16,600 bases of DNA from Saccoglossus kowalevskii (GCF_000003605.2 NW_003139326.1:59974-76573); one strand, 5' to 3'; shown: positions 7,699 through 16,600, counted from the stretch's first letter. The notes: generated by a model not told the origin, from the letters alone. Numbers and translations are program-made.

Positions 7699-7940
7699 CT
7701 CTAGACCAGTACATGTCTGGAATTCTGGGTTTCAAATCTAAATCCAGAATTCTGTTCCTCAACTTTGGTCCATTACTTGTCTAGAATCCTGTACATCAAC
7801 TCTGGACCAGTATCTATCTGGAATTCTGTGTCTCAACTCTGGACCAGTACATGTCAGGAAGTCTATGTCTCAAGTCTGAACTGGAATTGTACACTTTAAC
7901 TCTGGAGTAGTAATGATCTAGAATTCTATACTACCTCAAT
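7699..7940 (+). repeat. 37-base minisatellite (CTCTGGACCAGTACATGTCT)
   Basis: Units start at 7699, 7763, 7800, 7837, 7874 and 7900. Intact neighbours are exactly 37 apart, and truncated units (near 7738 and 7874) explain the irregular steps. Shared words are CTCTGGACCAGTA, CTGGAATTCTG and GTCTCAA. The array lies 160 bases after the 32-base array but shares no sequence with it. Confidence 0.8.
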
Positions 7941-9171
7941 TCTTAATTTTTCTCACCAATACTTTTCTTGAATTCTTTTTTTCTGGACTACGGGTCAGAA
8001 ATCTTTACAAGTCATGCCAATTCTTGGAAGAGTTTGAATGTACAGGAGACTTGCTAGTGGATTTGAATACGTGTTAGGGACTGCAGTTGTTCTATTATGT
8101 GTGTTTGCACTTTTGTGGAATGTTTGCCGTTATCCAAGATATTTTCTCAACTTCAATCAATTTTTCTGATTGAATTAATTCATATATTTTCAGCAAATCA
8201 ACAACAACAAAATCTTGGTTAAAAAGTTAATTTCCGGAAAGTTCATGATGTTTGAATTTCATAGATTTTTTTGTCTATTTTCAACTAAAAAGAAATATTC
8301 TTTTTCCTTAATTTTATGTTTGGTCCATGCAGTATATTGAGAAGGTGATTTTTATAAAATGTTTTTTTTGCATTACTTTCACTTATATACAAGCTTATTA
8401 AATATGGTGATTTAGGGAACTAAGGTGAAAAGATCCATTTTTGACATTACCTGGTAACACTAGCTGTACTCATTTCTATGTGGTGACAATCAGTTCTGCC
8501 TAGTGTCCTGCAGTGCTATATAAAAACATCGCTACATAGCCATTTTAATTCTGTTTACAATACACAAGTTTGTAGTTCTCCAGGCAAGTTTCTTTGTTGC
8601 TACATATCTGAATGTGTTTGCGACAGATAGGGAAGTTAATTTTATAACTGCGTGTGAGCCTGTTGCCTGTTGCCTGGGGAATATACATACTAATACCAAG
8701 ATATTATAAATAATATTTGGTGCAATTTCCTCATATGTGTGTGATTGGAAACACATTTTTCTTGTTCTCATGAACTAAACTATTCTCCAATGTTTTTTAC
8801 ACCAGTACTGAAATAATGAATGAGTACACTTACTATTACTTGGTTTGTGCAGTATAAAGATGACAGGGCTTGTAAAATTGTTTTTTTTTGAACTTGAAAA
8901 TATTTTTGTAGTAATAAACCTGATTGTTACCTATATTCACCTAATATATATTCCTGAAAAATATTATATTCAATTTTTTTTTTATAAACAACAAATTAAC
9001 CAAAATTTGAATTATTTAAACTCTTAATGATATGCTAATTGTATGTAAATTTATTCACATACTGGAGCCTGAGACTGTTGTTTTATTGCAAACATAGATT
9101 CATGTTCATTGTGTCACATCACTAGAGCATTCTTGCATGCTGCATGCTGTTTAAATACATAAGCATCAAAG

Positions 9172-9295
9172 TACAAATGTTTGCCATCGTTGATTCTATG
9201 CATTGTGGGATACTAACAATAATCAGACTACCAATTCTATAAATTTACCCACAATGCATCATCCAAGATGGCAGACATTTTTCTAAATACAACAG
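9172..9295 (+). other. Inverted repeat with ZNF143- and YY1-like motifs and a short open start
   Basis: The left arm (TTTGCCATC ... TATGCATTGTGGGA, about 9180-9210) pairs with the right arm (TACCCACAATGCATCAT ... GATGGCAGA, about 9247-9275) across a 35-base spacer. The right arm reads TACCCACAATGCAT, like the ZNF143 element, then CAAGATGGC, like a YY1 site. That site contains ATG 9268, which opens MADIFLNTT and meets a donor-like ACAG|GTAAAG at 9296. It could be a MITE whose end resembles a promoter, or a true internal first exon. The exon would end in phase 1, which does not fit the next exon but does fit the exon at 14403. Confidence 0.4.
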
Positions 9296-10080
9296 GTAAA
9301 GGGTGGTTTGCTAGTTGACTTGACTTGACTGGTGGTGGGTGCTTAAATAGTGGTTAAAGAATAAAATAAGGTGGTTATGGTGGTGGTGATTTTTCAACTT
9401 ACCAATTGCCACTAATACTATCAATTTGCTTTGATTTTAAATAATCGGCCATACCCTTATATCACCCTGAATCTGTTTGCATGTTGAGTAGAAGTATCTT
9501 CCGAAAGAGAAACGGCTACAGAGTGTGAGTATATATAGAACATCCTTTCCAGAATTACACCTCTTTTTTTTCACATCATAATTACCATCATTTATTTCTG
9601 CTTAGTTTACCCTTAAACAGGAATAATAAATAAATATATCTGTGTGTCTCAACGCTTTTTCTAAAACTACTGACAAATGTTGCCCTTTGATCAGATGATG
9701 TCACTTCCTGTTTCTTTATTCTTTGCTTTACTGTACTCATCCTGCATATTGTGTTATAGGTTTGTGTCGTATGGCATTTATAAATGTGTTTGTATCCATG
9801 GTTACCAGATGACACCATGCAACATTCATACCTTATGTGTTACATGTTACTATAGCAACACACTCTAAACAATATTCTTTAATAGTGATGCACAATCATG
9901 TGTGTATTTCTATTTCCACCATCAAAGCTTTACAAAATTTGTGCGTTTGTGATTTTATGGCTTCTAGTAGAGGTTATACTGTAATATTTTTTTATATTGG
10001 GGATATACTACGCACTTGATATGACACATGCCCAAATATATACTTCCAGTATTGTCACTCCATTCCATAAGTGGTGAGGT

Positions 10081-10194
10081 TTAAAGCGGGGGAGTCGTCA
10101 CCTGCGCATGCGCCTTTGCGTTTTAGAGTGTGTTGTTATCGCCGCTCGGGACTCAATTCTCGTGCGTGTGCAGGTGACGACCCTCCCGTTTTAA
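10081..10194. mobile_element. Short MITE with TTAA ends and GC-rich inverted repeats (piggyBac-like)
   Basis: TTAA at 10081-10084 and 10191-10194 bracket a 106-base element. The left terminus AGCGGGGGAGTCGTCACCTG and the reverse complement of the right terminus (AACGGGAGGGTCGTCACCTG) match at 24 of the first 30 positions, including GTCGTCACCTGC exactly. A TTAA duplication is the hallmark of piggyBac-type transposition, although the termini lack the usual CCC start. No transposase is present, so it is non-autonomous. It is far richer in CpG than its flanks and carries TGCGCATGCGC at 10103-10113, a near-perfect NRF1 binding sequence. Confidence 0.6.
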
Positions 10195-10300
10195 CTTTTG
10201 GATTCCTTTCTCACCCTTATTTAATCCAGTTGTAAAATTAAAGTCGAATAATTATACTGGTGAAAAAATATATTTAATGAAGTTTTATTAGCTGTGCTGT

Positions 10301-10746
10301 CAACTTCTTTTTGAAAACAACATGACCAATTGCTTTGATACTTAGTGTATATGCACCTTAGGTAGACCTCATTTAGATGATATCTTCAGTTCTCTAATTT
10401 TGGTGAATATTTTGTAATTTTTGGTAAAAAGTTATATTTTAAACTTCCTGTTGAGAACTGCGAGTTTGATTGCTTTGATATTATACATATAGGTACCTCA
10501 GATGGACCTCTCTCAGATTTGTTCATTTTGTGATGATATCTTCAATTCTCTAATTTTGATGAATATTTTTGTAATTTTTGGTAAAAAGTGATATTTTCGA
10601 CTTTCAAAACTGCAAGTCTGATTGCTTTATTCTTATACATATAGGTACATGTACCTCAGATTCATTTTCTAATGATATCTTCAGTTCTTTAATTGAAATG
10701 TGCATTGCTAACAGCGGAGCTATCTCAGCCGACAGGCTGCTTGTTT
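10301..10746 (+). repeat. Dispersed repeat cluster, three diverged units
   Basis: Units begin near 10301, 10443 and 10600 with AACTTC(C/T)... GAAAAC and contain GATTGCTTTGATA, ACATATAGGTACC, CTCTCAGATTTGTTC, GATGATATCTTC and TTTTGATGAATATTTT. The last unit switches to the end module GAAATGTGCATTGCTAACAG ... CTATCTCAGC ... AGGCTGCTTGTTT. This is the layout seen at 6190-6622. The shared order and shared end show one interspersed family with internal tandem structure. Confidence 0.7.
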
Positions 10747-11339
10747 ATTTATTTATCTTGGCTATGTTCTTTTCCAAATGTTAATTTGTTTTCTTTCCCG
10801 GTATATGAGTTATTTATATGTAGGTGAATTTGAAGATAAAATTTACATGTACCTTAATCATGTTTTCATCACTCTTGTCTTTCCTGCAGTTGAGTAACAT
10901 TTGTCTTCTTTCTTTAAGGCAACATGTTTCAGATTTTCAGGCTGCCCTCTAGTGATAGTAAATTTCACTATTCTACCTTTTGTTTTTTCACAAAGTACAC
11001 ATGTGCTGTGGTTGCACTGCTTGTAATTTGAGCATATCTTTGTCAATAGTTGTGTTATTATACATGTAAAGACATTCTTTAAAACTGAGGCTTATTAGCT
11101 AAAAGGATGCTGCAGTGTAATCTACAACTCATAGTTTTCAGATATGATCTGCTAACTGCATTCCTTCATTCACAACACTGTCTACTCATACCCCTATAAT
11201 ACTTACAACTAACCATTCATTGCCTTCTTCTCACAAAAAAACTTTTACAACCCCTATCCTACTCAAACTTTTTCTCATCTGTTATCCTACTAAAGAAAAA
11301 AATTACCAGACAATATCCCACTCAAGGAACCTCCTTTAT

Positions 11340-12600
11340 CCTTCCCAAAAAACTTTTAAATCTTTTATCCTAGTCAAAAAACTTTCAAATCCTTTGTCTT
11401 ACTCAAAAAACCTTTCAAATCTTTTATCCTTCTCAAAAAACTTTCAAATCTTTATCCTTCTCAAAAAACTTTTATATCTTTATCCTTCTCAAAAAACTTT
11501 TATATCTTTTATCCTTCGCAACAATCTTTTAAATCTTTTATCCTTCTCAAAAAACTTTCAAATCATTTATCCTTCTCAAAAAACCTTGCAAATCTTTTAT
11601 CCTTCTCAAAAAACCTTGCAAATCTTTTATCCTTCTCAAAAAACTTTCAAATCATTTATCCTTCTCAAAAAACCTTGCAAATCTTTTATTCTTCTCAAAA
11701 AATTCAAATCTGTATCCTTCTCAAAAAAACTTTCAAATCATTTATCCTTCTCAAAAAAACTTTCAAATCTTTTATCCTTCTCAAAAAATTCAAATCTTTA
11801 TCCTTCTCAAAAAACTTTTAAATCTTTTATCCTTCTCAAAAAACTTTCAAATCCTTTGTCCTACTCAAAAAACCTTGCAAATCTTTTATTCTTCTCAAAA
11901 AATTCAAATCTGTATCCTTCTCAAAAAAACTTTCAAATCATTTATCCTTCTCAAAACAACTTTCAAATCATTTATCCTTCTCAAAACAACTTTCAAATCA
12001 TTTATCCTTCTCAAAAAACCTTGCAAATCTTTTATTCTTCTCAAAAAATTCAAATCTGTATCCTTCTCAAAAAAACTTTCAAATCATTTATCCTTCTCAA
12101 AAAAACTTTCAAATCTTTTATCCTTCTCAAAAAATTCAAATCTTTATCCTTGTCAAAAAAATTCAAATCTTTATCATTCTCAAAAAACTTTTAAATCTTT
12201 TATCCTTCTCAAAAAAACTTTCAAATCTTTTATCCTCAAAAAACTTTCAAATCTTTTATCCTACTCAAAAAACATTCAAATCTTTATCCTACTCAAACAA
12301 ACTTTCAAATTGTTTGTCCTACTCAAAAAACTTTCAAATCTTTATCCTACTCAAAACAACTTTCAAATCCTTTGTCCTACTAAAAAAAACTTTCAAATCT
12401 TTTATCCTACTCAAAAAACTTTCAAATCCTTTTTTTTTCTTCTCAAAAAACTTTCAAATCCTTTTTTTTTTCTTCTCAAAAAACTTTCAAATCCTTTTTT
12501 TTTCTTCTCAAAAAACTTTCAAATCCTTTATCCTCCTCAAACAACTTTCAAATCATTTATTCCACCCCAAAAAACTTTCAAATCTACATCCTACTCAAAA
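11340..12600 (+). repeat. Minisatellite array, 27-32-base unit, about 45 copies, almost no G
   Basis: The typical unit is TTTTATCCTTCTCAAAAAA plus CTTTCAAATC. Length varies in the A run, the T run and a short form lacking CTTT. Degenerate units extend to about 11180 and 12650. Central units read TATCCTTCTC, while units at the 3' side and the far 5' edge read TATCCTACTC. A higher-order block of about 135 bases at 11671-11805 recurs at 12017-12151, and its first 85 bases recur at 11871. Three adjacent units at about 12428-12525 carry an expanded T9-10 tract. The + strand is almost free of G. No + frame of the consensus contains a stop, so the long open frames here (for example 11220-12194) are repeat translations. 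Confidence 0.95.
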
Positions 12601-13556
12601 AACTATCACACCATCTATCCTACTCACAACATCAAAAACCCCTATCCACACAGCATGTTATACAAATTAACATAGTTTTACTGATAGATACAGTGCATGT
12701 ACGTTCTCTTAAGTATGCTATGTTTTGCATTATTCGCCATGTATGAATGTGACTTCAGTCTCCAGGCTTGAATTATGCCTCAAATTGAGAAAATGACAAA
12801 CATACATATGCCTCAAAATCATTGGCTGCAAATATTCAATAATTGTGTATTGCAGCAGTTCTGGACACTTGCAACTATGACCACAAGATCTAGTACAACA
12901 TCTGACTGTCAGTGAACTCTATAGTCTATGATTGTCAGACTTTATGCTCATTTGTTTGTTTGTTGTTTCTCCATTTGAGCCTGGGAATTTGTCACCTAGA
13001 AAATGCGGTATGCTACTCAATATACACCTAACTACATTGCTAGTAATATCTCATCATAAATTACTCCTTTTTTCATTGGTCAGTTTTAAACCCATGATAG
13101 CCAATCAAATGTGGGGTCAGAAGTGACTGTGGCTAATGATTATTAGCATACTAGGTATAGTGAGTGGTAATTCTCCAATCTATCCTGATCATGTTTGTTT
13201 GCGGCCTCCCTACTCCTCTACAGACTATCACCAGTTCATCTCATCATTGTCAGGCCTGTATTTCCTCTAATAGAATAAAAATGCATGACACTGTTGCATA
13301 TTTTGTGATGGAAACATATTTTTCACATGTGATACTAAGGTATTTCAAGGAAACATTTCTTGGTACATTTCATATTCATGGGTCTCATTATGATATAATA
13401 CTCTAACTGACTTCATAACTGTTTTGCCATATAGAGTACATGAATACTGCCCTCTAGAGTTGACAGCTGGCTAGTTTTAGCCAGTTTTGAATGCATCCTA
13501 TTGCAGTGTATAAAATCAGATAATATTAAATATGAACAATATTTTTTTGTCTTCAG

Positions 13557-13624
13557 TTTGTACTGGGATTATGCAGTCACTGTGCATTTAGATGAGATCG
13601 TATACCTGCATTGTCATCAACAAC
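13557..13624 (+). CDS. SGSM1/2: SGSM1/2 orthologue, 68-base exon (PH-like domain core)
   Basis: The exon encodes (S)LYWDYAVTVHL then DEIVYLHCHQQ, aligned with YWDYAMTIRLEEIVYLHCHQQ of SGSM1 (family sequence from memory, shown with the conserved parts only). Its first base completes Ser and its last base C begins a Pro codon finished in the next exon. The acceptor TTTTTTTGTCTTCAG is strong and the donor AAC|GTAAGT is near-consensus. At 68 bases, skipping it would break the frame. EIVYLHCHQQ is closer to SGSM1 than to SGSM2 (QIVCIHCHQQ). Confidence 0.95.
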
Positions 13625-14402
13625 GTAAGTCTAACCAAGGGTTTATGAAATTAAGGGCTTGCAGCTAGTGTGAAATGCAATGAAGATGCCATGTGAATTG
13701 CGAGTCAAACATAAATTTCTAGAAAAAACATATGCAGATGAGTGAGTCTGTGTAATAACTTTCCGAAGCATCTGCAGCATTCTGCAAGCTATTAAGTTTT
13801 ATTCACGCAGGATGGTCCCTTTATTGTATTTCACCGTAAAACTTCAACTGCTGAAAGTCTCCACAGATACCCAAAATGAATGGGAAAAACCACATCTTCA
13901 AGGTGATGTGTTATTAAGTTGAGAACAAAATTTGTGATTGTATTTCTATGAATGGATAAAATACATTGAGAATCAACAACAATTTGAGAACGTTTTTGAA
14001 TTCAGTAGAAAAACCAGACAATGATGACTTAAAAGGTATAGCAGTAAATTGTGACTAGCTATGTGTTGCGAGATTAGTATTCAATCAAATAATAGTACAG
14101 ATGTGCGACTTTGAAATGTGATCACTGTTCATCCATTTCATTGTGGAAGAAGTGTCAGAGAAAGCATTTCTATGGTCAGAAACAGCAAGGAACCTTGAAA
14201 TGTAATTCATGCCATAGGTATATTTAGGATAATTTTTAGGATATTTAGGATATCTGATAATTTGTATATAATATATTCTAGCCTAGCACTGCTACAAAAT
14301 TTGTCCCTGACTTTCAAAATATACAAACATTTATCAAAGCAGTATATGCACGAAATGTTGAAATTCCCTCTGAACAAAATTAATCGCTTTACTCTCTTAC
14401 AG
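13625..14402 (+). other. SGSM intron (778 bases)
   Basis: The donor is GTAAGT and the acceptor CTTTACTCTCTTACAG, with a good pyrimidine tract. A short run of TTTAGGATA-like repeats lies at 14222-14253. I see no other element or gene in it. Confidence 0.85.
14222..14253 (+). repeat. Short tandem TTTAGGATA repeats
   Basis: Three near copies of TTTAGGATA (one with a T-rich insertion) follow one another, ending TATCTGATAA. The tract is small, local and probably slippage-derived. Confidence 0.6.
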
Positions 14403-14705
14403 CTGATAGTGGTGGCACTATTGTGCTTGTTGGTCAAGATGGTGTTCAGAGACCTCCGATTCACTTCCCTAAAGGAGGTCACCTCCTGGCCTTCTTATCG
14501 TGTCTTGAGAATGGCCTGCTTCCTCATGGCCAGTTGGATCCTCCACTATGGTCTCAACGAGGAAAGGGGAAAGTGTTTCCAAAGCTTCGACGGAAGAACT
14601 CACAAACAAACATACAGAAGTCACAAGATGATACTCAAATCTTTGATGGAGAAGAGGCTACAGACTACGTCTTCAGGATAGTCTCAACTTTCAAACCAGA
14701 GTTAG
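14403..14705 (+). CDS. SGSM1/2: SGSM1/2 orthologue, large exon (PH-like domain, C-terminal half)
   Basis: This is the longest and clearest exon. It reads (P)[52 protein letters not shown], then a polar loop ([15 protein letters not shown]) and [11 protein letters not shown]. All but the loop follow human SGSM1/2 almost residue for residue. It completes the PH-like Rab-binding domain. The loop is variable in the family too. The first two bases finish Pro, and the last base G begins the Val of the next exon. The acceptor is CTCTTACAG and the donor TTAG|GTGAGT, with a MITE starting 5 bases after the donor GT. SGGT and DPPLW are closer to SGSM1. Confidence 0.97.
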
Positions 14706-14711
14706 GTGAGT

Positions 14712-14922
14712 TACTGTAAAATGACTAATTTTCACTGGGTTTAAATTTCGCTGATTTACCATTTCAGGCATATTCTGTGGGTTTTAAATTCACGGTTTTA
14801 TCATTTAGATAATGTGTTCTATGCTAAAATTTACATATTCACTGGGTTTTAATTTAGCGCATTTTCCAGTCACCAAAATAAGCAAAATTAAACCCCAGTG
14901 AATAATTAACACTTTTACAGTA
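14712..14922. mobile_element. MITE with TACTGTAAAA ... TTTTACAGTA ends
   Basis: The left end TACTGTAAAATGACTAATTT pairs with the right end (reverse complement TACTGTAAAAGTGTTAATTA). Both continue with TTCACTGGG and a TTTAATTT(C/T)GC-like word, giving inverted repeats of about 45 bases. Terminal TA bases fit a TA-inserting (Tc1/mariner-type) element. The 211-base interior repeats the TTCACTGGGTTTTAAATT word. There is no coding capacity. It begins at base +7 of the intron, so the 5' splice site GTGAGT just precedes it intact. Confidence 0.75.
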
Positions 14923-15384
14923 CTCAATTTCTATAAGCGTCAAGTAAATAACCAGCACATGTTTAATGGCATTTTTAAATTTTAGTAATAATAAAAACAA
15001 TGTTAAAATATTTTAAATACTAAATTTGAGGGCATTTGCGAAAACAACCCAGCATGGTCGATATGTGGATGACACTCATGAAAGCAAGTCACTATCTTTG
15101 CTGCTTAAAGCAAAATTGCATATTCTACATTAGATGCACTATATGCGATTTAAAACATAAACATTACTCTCAGTCCGGGCTCACCATCTTAACTTGAATT
15201 TATCATCAAAAAACAAAGAATGACACATAATTTTGATTATTGTTTGGATTTATCACTTGTCAGTAAATGTGCCTGCTATCAATACACAGGGCTCATAGCC
15301 GTTTTAGTTTATGATAAATCCTAATCCGAACTTTGATGAGCTTTGGTGATGATGTTGGCCTGAATTAAGGGTCAAAATGTCTTG

Positions 15385-15462
15385 GGGAAAAATGTAAGCA
15401 AGTTCGGGAAAAGGTCTGGAAAGGTCTTGGGAATCATTTGGCTCTTGGTCCTATGAACCCTG
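15385..15462 (-). repeat. Dispersed repeat, inverse copy of the CAGGGTTCATAG family
   Basis: Read on the reverse strand it begins CAGGGTTCATAGGACCAAGA and continues through AAGACCTTTCCAGACC. ATCATTTGGCTCTTGGT is shared with 4873-4902, and the CAGGGT-CATAG start with 3584. The three copies differ in length, as expected for truncated interspersed repeats. Confidence 0.55.
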
Positions 15463-15811
15463 ATATATAAACATTGGTTATATGAGCTTCCCCAATGCAC
15501 ATGTGCCGTTCTGTCAAAAGTGTGGCTGCTGCAAAACTACTCCCAAAATTGGCTAAAAACTTATATATTGTGAAATTTAACCACTGCATGGTATATTGTG
15601 TATATTTCACTACCAGTACCATATTAAAATATTGTAAATCATAGTCAGGCTGTACATGATGAATGTATTTTGGTTTGTTTATAACATTGCATTATTTAGT
15701 TTCCAGAATATCTTGTTAGCCACCCTATGCAATGTTTTGGGAACTTGTATCTTCTGATGACCCAAAGAAGATGAAATGTGAATGACACTTTCTCTCTCTG
15801 TTCCTTAACAG

Positions 15812-16016
15812 TTCCTCAGGAGTTGGTTGATCCTAAAGCTACCCCAAATGGAAAGTTCACTTTTATGCCGTGGACTACGAAGGAACGAGCGCGACATAAA
15901 TTGACACGTTCACAGCCAGCCATTGTTCAGCAAGTGAGCACTACGAGTGCTCCTTATTTTACCACTCAGATGACAACTCAAGTCTCAGCACTGGGAGGAA
16001 CTGGATCTCCTACAAG
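15812..16016 (+). CDS. SGSM1/2: SGSM1/2 orthologue, exon (linker between PH-like and TBC domains)
   Basis: The exon begins (V)PQELVDP, matching the VPQDLMD motif that follows the PH-like domain in SGSM1. It then enters a lineage-specific, polar, Ser/Thr/Gln-rich region (KLTRSQPAIVQQVSTTS, TTQMTTQVSALGG) that is probably disordered. It keeps the reading frame through 67 codons and leaves two bases (AG) for the next exon. The acceptor TTCCTTAACAG and donor ACAAG|GTGAGC are good. The TBC domain expected downstream is outside the window. The 5' half is confident. The 3' boundary rests on the donor, since the in-frame TGA directly after it shows the exon must splice there. Confidence 0.9.
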
Positions 16017-16600
16017 GTGAGCTAAACAACTTACGATAGTCTTCGCTTCCAGAAAACTATTCGTCTTTCCCTTGTTCACACCTTGGTATACTGTAATTTT
16101 TTTGGAGGTGGGGCTGAATTTTGGGTGCCACTCTTCCTACCTCTCTAAAATAAAATGCAGGAATCTTCAAACCAAATAACACCCTCTTAAAATTGTATTG
16201 TCTGCTAAACTTTTTGAAAGTTTTCAACATATAAACAAACCATAAACCACAGTTATTGTTCATGAGTTATGCATGGATTTATTTTATCTGGTCAACCTAA
16301 AATATTGTCACGCAGAGATGTGTTTTGAATTCTGTTTTGGGTCCCAACATTTTCCTTATTTTCTTCAATATTTCTGCAAACGAACCCAAATTTTGAAGCC
16401 AACAGACAAAATTTGAGTCAATTTTTAGTTTTTACTCAAAAAATTTGGCTAATTTTGTCCCAAACTTCCGGAGGAAAGTGCAGCCTATAAACAGGACTAT
16501 TTTGTGAATTTGTTATGAAAAAACAGAACTGGTGGTTAAGATTGGTCATACAAGTCATACAAGCAGTGAACCTAAACGTACAGGTGTTCATTGTAAACCA
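16017..16600 (+). other. SGSM intron, incomplete at the window edge
   Basis: It begins with donor GTGAGC. The remaining 580 bases are AT-rich and contain no segment resembling the next conserved SGSM exons, so the intron appears to continue past the window. No repeat with a second copy here was recognised. Confidence 0.7.

Larger units (their letters stand above)
7299..13556 (+). other. SGSM long intron (6,258 bases), repeat-rich
   Basis: The donor is GTTCGT and the acceptor TTTTTTTGTCTTCAG. It separates the two conserved halves of the PH-like domain. Listed contents are a 32-base CCAAT array, a 37-base array, an inverted repeat with a promoter-like arm, a TTAA-flanked MITE, a dispersed repeat cluster and the G-depleted minisatellite. 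The segments 7945-9170, 9300-10080, 10200-10300, 10750-11160 and 12660-13556 are AT-rich. They hold only small items: GGTGGT-rich sequence at 9301-9390 and CTGCCCTCTAG words at 10944 and 13447. Confidence 0.85.
14706..15811 (+). other. SGSM intron (1,106 bases)
   Basis: The donor is GTGAGT and the acceptor TCTCTCTCTGTTCCTTAACAG, a strong pyrimidine tract. It holds a MITE at 14712-14922 and an inverse copy of the CAGGGTTCATAG repeat at 15385-15462. The rest (14923-15384, 15463-15811) is AT-rich, and I see nothing to annotate. Confidence 0.85.

Noticed and set aside
6393-7940. CRISPR-like direct repeats
   Set aside because: Units are contiguous tandem copies without unique spacers, inside introns of an animal gene.
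11220-12675. Long open frames of up to 324 codons with FKSFILLKK-type repeats
   Set aside because: They are translations of the minisatellite. The unit has no stop in any + frame and its length is not a fixed multiple of three, so each ORF drifts through all three repeat phases.
14207-14482. 91-codon reverse-strand frame overlapping the large SGSM exon
   Set aside because: It is a shadow of the conserved forward exon and intron sequence.

Overview
The window looks like AT-rich nuclear DNA from an invertebrate animal. The best-supported content is one protein-coding gene on the + strand, seen as eight GT-AG exons between 2562 and 16016. Joined in order they give one uninterrupted reading frame of about 397 codons. 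The protein is an orthologue of vertebrate SGSM1/SGSM2 (small G protein signaling modulator, also RUTBC2/RUTBC1; nematode relative TBC-8). It carries features of both vertebrate paralogues, so it probably predates their duplication. A non-vertebrate deuterostome (hemichordate-like) or a lophotrochozoan would fit; the sequence alone does not settle the species.

The gene is incomplete at both ends. The visible part covers the end of the N-terminal RUN domain (exons 2562-2690, 3419-3486 and the start of 5476-5630), a linker, the PH-like domain that binds Rab9A in the vertebrate proteins (exons 6661-6795, 7168-7298, 13557-13624, 14403-14705), and the start of the variable linker before the TBC Rab-GAP domain (15812-16016). 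The first RUN exons lie before position 1, or within 1-2561 where I could not recognise them. The TBC exons lie beyond 16600.

About 93 % of the window is intron or unassigned, and the introns are rich in repeats. The 6.26 kb intron 7299-13556 holds a 32-bp CCAAT-box array (7320-7540), a 37-bp array (7699-7940), an inverted repeat with ZNF143/YY1-like motifs (9172-9295), a short TTAA-flanked MITE with an NRF1-type site (10081-10194), a dispersed-repeat cluster (10301-10746) and a roughly 1.3 kb minisatellite almost free of G (11340-12600). Other introns carry a 78-bp triplication beside an acceptor (6393-6622), a TACTGTAAAA-type MITE starting 5 bases after a 5' splice site GT (14712-14922), and an older inverted-repeat element (2825-3276).

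The most gene-like signal outside SGSM is at 953-1208. A TATCGCGAGA element and an RFX X-box-like sequence precede a 50-codon ORF starting ATGGCTGAC. It may be a small nested gene under ciliary-type control. I do not recognise its product.
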